Assembly (NCBI GenBank): GCA_964429805.1
Contig: CAYSDH010000042.1
Span: 1 to 27,403 of the forward strand
From: CAYSDH01 sp964429805
GTDB taxonomy: Bacteria; Bacteroidota; Bacteroidia; Flavobacteriales_D; JABDKJ01
DNA length: 27,403 nt
Direction of reading: 5' to 3'
The number at the start of each line of letters is the position of its first letter. The first letter of the stretch is position 1. Both the position numbers and the translations under genes were made by a program. Shown here one piece after another: positions 24,338 through 27,403 of this stretch. Under the pieces are notes generated by a model. That model was given only the letters and a program-made list of their open reading frames with translations. It made no database searches and was not told the origin of the DNA.

Positions 24338-24653
24338 AGTTCTCGATTTTGGTAGGTATAGTTTCAAGTGCCGTGCCAAAAAGAACTAAGTGTATTTTTT
24401 ACACAAGTCTAACACACTGTTTTTCTGAACCTTACAGAAGGTAAAATCCGTCTAAATTTTCATCGTATCATTCGAATGAGAAGGCATTAGCTAGTTGAAA
24501 TTTTAAGACAAACGGAATAAAATAGATCTCCCACATCAGATATTTGGACGCAAAATTGAATGAGGACTGAGCTATTCAATCATCATGGAGTTGTATTCTA
24601 CATAGACATTTGACAACGAGATTTTTATTCGACATTCGTAAAAAACAAATCGC
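24338..24653. other. divergent intergenic region with small inverted repeats
   Basis: A 316-nt A/T-rich region between two divergent genes. GTGTA (24390-24394), five T's, then TACAC (24400-24404) form a short dyad about 55-65 nt before the outer-membrane protein start. ACCTT/AAGGT (24429-24442) forms another. ATTGAAT/ATTCAAT (24555-24580) is noted separately. No promoter matches the Bacteroidota consensus well and no gene is supported here. Confidence 0.4.
24555..24580. promoter_or_regulatory. 7-bp inverted repeat, possible operator
   Basis: ATTGAAT (24555-24561) and ATTCAAT (24574-24580) are perfect inverted copies separated by 12 nt, a geometry common in dimeric regulator sites. The repeat lies 74 nt before the beta-hydroxyacid dehydrogenase start. 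It is A/T-rich and could be chance. Confidence 0.25.
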
Positions 24654-25520
24654 ATGAACATCACTTTTTTAGGTCTTGGAATAATGGGTTCTAGAATGGC
24701 CAACAATCTCATCGGCACTAACGCCAACCTCACAGTTTGGAACCGCAGCGCACAGGCCTGCGATGTGTTTAAAGAAAAAGGAATCTCGGTTGCCCAGTCT
24801 GCGTCAGAAGCAGTAAAAGATGCGGACATCGTTTTTTCTATGCTATCAAACCCTGATGTGGTAGAGTCACTCTTCTTTGGAGAAAGTGGATTGCTCAGTG
24901 AAATGAAAGACTCAGCCATCTGGGCAGACTCATCTACTGTAAACCCTTCGTTTAGCAGACTGTCAGGAGAAGAAGCCGAGAAGCACAAAGTGAGATTTAT
25001 GGATGCACCGGTGGCCGGATCAAAGGCTGCCGCGCAAGAAGGTCAAGTGGTCTTCTTTTGTGGAGGAAACCAAGATGTCTATAATTCTTGCCTGCCCTTT
25101 TTTGAAGCGATGGGTATGAAAGGAATGCATCTCGGAAAAGTAGGTCAAGGTGCTTCATTAAAGATGCTCGTAAATGGCATGTTGGCGCAAAACATGGCCG
25201 TGTTTAGTGAGACTATTCATCTCGGAGAGAAACTCGGACTTGACCGAGACATGCTCTTGAGTATGCTTCCCAACCTGCCAGTGATTGCGCCATTCACACA
25301 GCACAAGAATGAAGCGATGCGGGCACGTGATTACTCAGATGTTCACTTTCCGTTAGAGCACATGCATAAAGACATCAGACTAGCCACCGTTACCGCCAAA
25401 GAAGTTGGAATGGAAATCCATCTTGCAGAAGCCGCGCGAAAACTATTTAACGGTGCTGAGGAAGATGGATTAGGCAGAAAAGATTTTGCCGCGGTGCATG
25501 AGTTTATTGGTAAGGTCTGA
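24654..25520 (+). CDS. beta-hydroxyacid dehydrogenase (3-hydroxyisobutyrate / glyoxylate-succinic semialdehyde reductase family)
   Basis: A 288-residue NAD(P)-dependent oxidoreductase. The N-terminal Rossmann motif is FLGLGIMGSRMA (5-16), followed by WNRS (29-32) at the end of strand 2; Arg31 favours NADPH. The substrate motif DAPVAGSK is at 117-124, and the catalytic Lys170 lies in GQGASLKMLVN with Asn174. The C-terminal helical domain ends HEFIGKV. Arg after WN, plus the PLEHMHKDIRLA pattern, fits plant and bacterial glyoxylate/succinic semialdehyde reductases as well as hydroxyisobutyrate dehydrogenase. The exact substrate cannot be fixed from sequence. A small membrane protein gene follows after 11 nt, so the two are probably cotranscribed and end at the terminator at 25861. 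Confidence 0.92.
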   Translation: MNITFLGLGIMGSRMANNLIGTNANLTVWNRSAQACDVFKEKGISVAQSASEAVKDADIVFSMLSNPDVVESLFFGESGLLSEMKDSAIWADSSTVNPSFSRLSGEEAEKHKVRFMDAPVAGSKAAAQEGQVVFFCGGNQDVYNSCLPFFEAMGMKGMHLGKVGQGASLKMLVNGMLAQNMAVFSETIHLGEKLGLDRDMLLSMLPNLPVIAPFTQHKNEAMRARDYSDVHFPLEHMHKDIRLATVTAKEVGMEIHLAEAARKLFNGAEEDGLGRKDFAAVHEFIGKV

Positions 25521-25531
25521 AACATGAAGAT

Positions 25532-25858
25532 ATGAGTCAAACACCTACTGAAGATAACCGTCTCTATAGGCTACAGGTTGCTCAGGAGGATACCCCGCGA
25601 TTTGAACTTACATTGGAAGACGAACAAATCAGGTTTCAATCTTACAATGAGTCGTTTGATACTATGGCCACGGTATTCACCTTGCATGAAGATGACAGCA
25701 CAAGAATTAATGCGCTGATTATTGAGAACCAGATTGCCGCTAGCCGTATGGACCAAGTATTGATTTCATCAAGATCGGTAAAGGGCAACAAATTGTTTTT
25801 AGCGGTCGCGGTTATTGTAGCACTTATTACGCTGATTATTTTTGCACTCGTGCATTGA
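25532..25858 (+). CDS. small tail-anchored membrane protein of unknown function
   Basis: A 108-residue protein with a soluble, acidic and beta-rich N-terminal region (1-85) containing RLYRLQVAQED, FELTLEDEQIRFQ and VFTLHEDD. A single C-terminal membrane helix lies at about 87-107 (LFLAVAVIVALITLIIFALV), ending in VH. It has no signal peptide, so the bulk should face the cytosol. I recognise no family. It begins 11 nt after the dehydrogenase stop, and the palindromic terminator starts 2 nt after its own stop. Confidence 0.7.
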   Translation: MSQTPTEDNRLYRLQVAQEDTPRFELTLEDEQIRFQSYNESFDTMATVFTLHEDDSTRINALIIENQIAASRMDQVLISSRSVKGNKLFLAVAVIVALITLIIFALVH

Positions 25859-25860
25859 AT

Positions 25861-25893
25861 ATCGTCTCGTTTAAAACGAGACGGTCTTTTCTT
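25861..25893 (+). terminator. palindromic terminator, copy 1
   Basis: Arms CGTCTCGTTT (25863-25872) and AAACGAGACG (25874-25883) around one A form a 10-bp palindrome, extended by a T-G and an A-T pair, then GTCTTTTCTTC. It starts 2 nt after the stop of the small membrane protein. The same palindrome recurs at 26642-26662. Confidence 0.75.
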
Positions 25894-25943
25894 CAGCCAA
25901 CTGACATCCTTTCGATAAGAGAAACCAAGTTGAATTACAACGA

Positions 25944-26582
25944 ATGAAGACTCTTCAATATATTTTCTGTGTGCTCACATTGAGCTCTTGCGCCAGCATC
26001 TACTTCGAAGAAGCTATGCCCACTGACGCTCCTGACCTAGCGCTATTTCCAGAAGAGTTGAGAGGAAGTTACACGTCCACAGTAAAAAGAGACTTAAACC
26101 ATTTTGAGATTACGGCCACTGAGATTGTTGAATACGATTCAGTCGGTTTGAGAAAGTCGTTTGAAGAGATTGCAGAAGACCCAGACTTAGAATTAAAAGA
26201 TGGATTTTTACATGTAGGCAACGAAGTAGCCATAATTCCAGTTACGATTTTAGGCGACTCAGTGTTCGGAGGAACTCCCACCCCACTCATCTATGGCTCA
26301 ACGAAGTCAGCACGCATGTGCTTCAGACAATACAGGGACTTTATAGTCTGGAACAAAGTTGAAGAAGGGCATTGGAAAATCGCCTTCGCAGAATTGAAAG
26401 ATGGCCAACTCTTGTATTGGGAAGTACGAGACACAGATATAATCCCAAAGAGTGTGGAAGTCAACATGATTACTACTGACGATGGGGCAGAGCGAAAACT
26501 AATCGCCCCAAGCAAAAGGCAGTTCAAGAAAATCATTCGCACTGTGGCGGAAAAAGAACCTAGCGTATTTCAAAAACAATAA
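25944..26582 (+). CDS. predicted lipoprotein of unknown function
   Basis: A 212-residue protein with a short signal and lipobox LSSC, lipidated Cys at 16. The mature protein is mixed and mostly beta: ELRGSYTSTVKRDLNHFEITATEIVEYDS resembles a lipocalin-like or 'stress-sensing' beta barrel opening (LxGxYxx ... ITxxxI). A late region (LLYWEVRDTDIIPKSVEVNMITTDDGAERKLI) ends in a basic tail. I do not recognise a named family. The gene is isolated between two copies of the same palindromic terminator and is convergent with the ATP synthase genes. Confidence 0.75.
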   Translation: MKTLQYIFCVLTLSSCASIYFEEAMPTDAPDLALFPEELRGSYTSTVKRDLNHFEITATEIVEYDSVGLRKSFEEIAEDPDLELKDGFLHVGNEVAIIPVTILGDSVFGGTPTPLIYGSTKSARMCFRQYRDFIVWNKVEEGHWKIAFAELKDGQLLYWEVRDTDIIPKSVEVNMITTDDGAERKLIAPSKRQFKKIIRTVAEKEPSVFQKQ

Positions 26583-26636
26583 AAGCTGCGGCCGAGCAAC
26601 AGTAAAGCATCTCATTAAACAAACATGAGCATTAAA

Positions 26637-26667
26637 AAAGCCGTCTCGTTTAAAACGAGACGGCTTT
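26637..26667. terminator. palindromic bidirectional terminator, copy 2
   Basis: Arms AAAGCCGTCTCGTTT (26637-26651) and AAACGAGACGGCTTT (26653-26667) around one A form a perfect 15-bp stem whose core repeats copy 1. On the minus strand a T-run follows (plus-strand A's at 26634-26639), so it ends the atp transcript. On the plus strand it ends the lipoprotein transcript with CTTTG. Confidence 0.85.
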
Positions 26668-26691
26668 GAAATTCATTATGCAATCACAGCT

Positions 26692-26928
26692 CTATTCTGC
26701 CAAAATAATCACTCGATTATTTAAGACTTCAATCACACCACCCTCTACTTCAATCATCTCTTCAGAACCATCTTCTTTACGAAGAGTGATGGCTCCTTTT
26801 TTCAATGTCGTGATCAAAGGCGCGTGATTATCTAAGATACCTAAGCTACCATCCAATCCGGGAACACCAACATATTTGGCATCTCCTTCAAAGATTTTCT
26901 TGTCTGGTGATATAATCTCTAACCTCAT
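26692..26928 (-). CDS. atpC: ATP synthase F1 epsilon subunit, short form
   Basis: A 78-residue subunit of the F1 stalk. It comprises only the N-terminal beta-sandwich that binds gamma and the c-ring: MRLEIISPDKKIFEGDA, VGVPGLDGSLGILDNHAPLI and GGVIEVLNNRVIILAE. The two C-terminal inhibitory helices of the usual roughly 130-140-residue epsilon are absent, as is common in Bacteroidota, so epsilon-type inhibition of ATP hydrolysis should not operate in this way. The gene begins 5 nt after atpD and is followed by the palindromic terminator. Confidence 0.96.
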   Translation of the reverse strand: MRLEIISPDKKIFEGDAKYVGVPGLDGSLGILDNHAPLITTLKKGAITLRKEDGSEEMIEVEGGVIEVLNNRVIILAE

Positions 26929-26933
26929 GCGTA

Positions 26934-27403
26934 TTAAGCTTCAGCAAGCATTTTCTTACCAGTCTCAATCACTTCTTCGATTGTTCCTTTGAGGTTAAAT
27001 GCCGCCTCTGGGTACTCATCTACTTCACCATCTAAGATCATGTTAAATCCTTTGATCGTGTCTTCGATATCAACAAGTACACCTTTCATTCCTGTAAACT
27101 GCTCGGCCACGTGGAATGGCTGAGAAAGGAATCGCTGCACTCTACGTGCTCTGTGTACAACCAACTTATCTTCTTCAGAAAGTTCTTCAAGACCAAGAAT
27201 CGCGATGATATCTAGCAGCTCATTATAGCGCTGTAGCGTTTCCTTCACTCTCTGCGTAGTGTTGTAGTGCACATCACCAACTATCTCTGGAGTCAAGATA
27301 CGTGACGTAGAATCTAGCGGATCAACTGCTGGGTAGATACCTAGCTCAGCAATCTTACGAGAAAGTACTGTTGTTGCATCAAGGTGAGCAAACGTTGTTG
27401 CTG
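26934..27403 (-). CDS. atpD: ATP synthase F1 beta subunit, C-terminal part (cut by the window edge)
   Basis: The last 155 codons of the catalytic beta subunit; the gene continues beyond the right edge. Visible parts include ATTFAHLDATTVLSRKIAELGIYPAVDPLDSTSRIL (end of the nucleotide-binding domain with the PAVDPLDSTSR signature), the LQRYNELLDIIAILGLEELSEEDK helix with the DELSEED-type acidic motif, RARRVQRFLSQPFHVAEQFTG, and the end MLAEA. The P-loop lies outside the window. The coding frame reads through the TTG at 27294-27296, which is an internal Leu, not a start. atpC follows after 5 nt. Confidence 0.97.
   Translation of the reverse strand, partial: ATTFAHLDATTVLSRKIAELGIYPAVDPLDSTSRILTPEIVGDVHYNTTQRVKETLQRYNELLDIIAILGLEELSEEDKLVVHRARRVQRFLSQPFHVAEQFTGMKGVLVDIEDTIKGFNMILDGEVDEYPEAAFNLKGTIEEVIETGKKMLAEA

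Noticed and set aside
24572..24988. A 138-codon minus-strand frame over the dehydrogenase start
   Set aside because: It is antisense to clear Rossmann-fold coding sequence, with no recognisable protein features.
26934..27296. A complete 120-residue gene starting at TTG 27296
   Set aside because: The frame continues upstream with clear ATP synthase beta sequence to the window edge; the TTG is an internal Leu codon.

Overview
The window comes from a Bacteroidota chromosome, probably a gliding marine-type Flavobacteriia or Cytophagia relative. The evidence is two proteins with type IX secretion (T9SS) C-terminal sorting domains, a GldA-type gliding ABC ATPase, a short F1 epsilon subunit, almost no strong Shine-Dalgarno sites, and a few sites resembling the Bacteroidota promoter (TTTG, about 20 nt, then TAnnTTTG). 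I see no tRNA, rRNA, insertion sequence, prophage or CRISPR array. Codon use looks uniform, so this reads as ordinary chromosome rather than an island.

Layout. (1) 25-4255: a winged-helix regulator, a membrane protein with a VIT domain and a PEP-CTERM-like tail, and exosortase N (XrtN) overlapping it by 4 nt. This looks like a one-enzyme, one-substrate sorting unit. (2) 4313-12895: the cell-surface and secreted region. It holds a small exported GLPGLI-like protein, a lone TonB-C-like domain, a T9SS-exported CotH-family protein and a 1761-residue multidomain T9SS adhesin. (3) 12961-17305: housekeeping genes. metK and gldA lie on the minus strand; rsgA, dtd and a YdjM-like membrane protein form a tightly coupled plus-strand run. 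(4) 17309-21455, minus strand: a Kv-type channel, then a compact run speD-like / DUF4178 / Ser-Arg-rich lipoprotein / membrane-embedded spermidine synthase. (5) 21624-23603: a MazG-like pyrophosphohydrolase overlapping a DUF6155 gene, then a DRE-TIM metallolyase with an atypical active-site loop. (6) 23741-26582: an outer-membrane beta-barrel candidate, a beta-hydroxyacid dehydrogenase with a coupled tail-anchored small protein, and a lipoprotein. (7) 26692-27403, minus strand: atpC and the 3' part of atpD.

The most interesting unit is region 4. Its SpeD homologue keeps the Glu-Ser self-cleavage site, but the residue aligning with the catalytic Cys of AdoMet decarboxylase is Tyr and the active-site Glu is Asp. 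The partner spermidine synthase carries about seven membrane segments. The cluster also has a lipoprotein ending in a Ser/Arg-rich GGFGK tail and a DUF4178 protein. Together they suggest polyamine chemistry carried out at, or for, the membrane rather than a plain cytosolic spermidine pathway. The XrtN unit in region 1 is the second most interesting. A smaller curiosity is an identical 21-bp palindrome used as a terminator on both sides of the lipoprotein gene in region 6.
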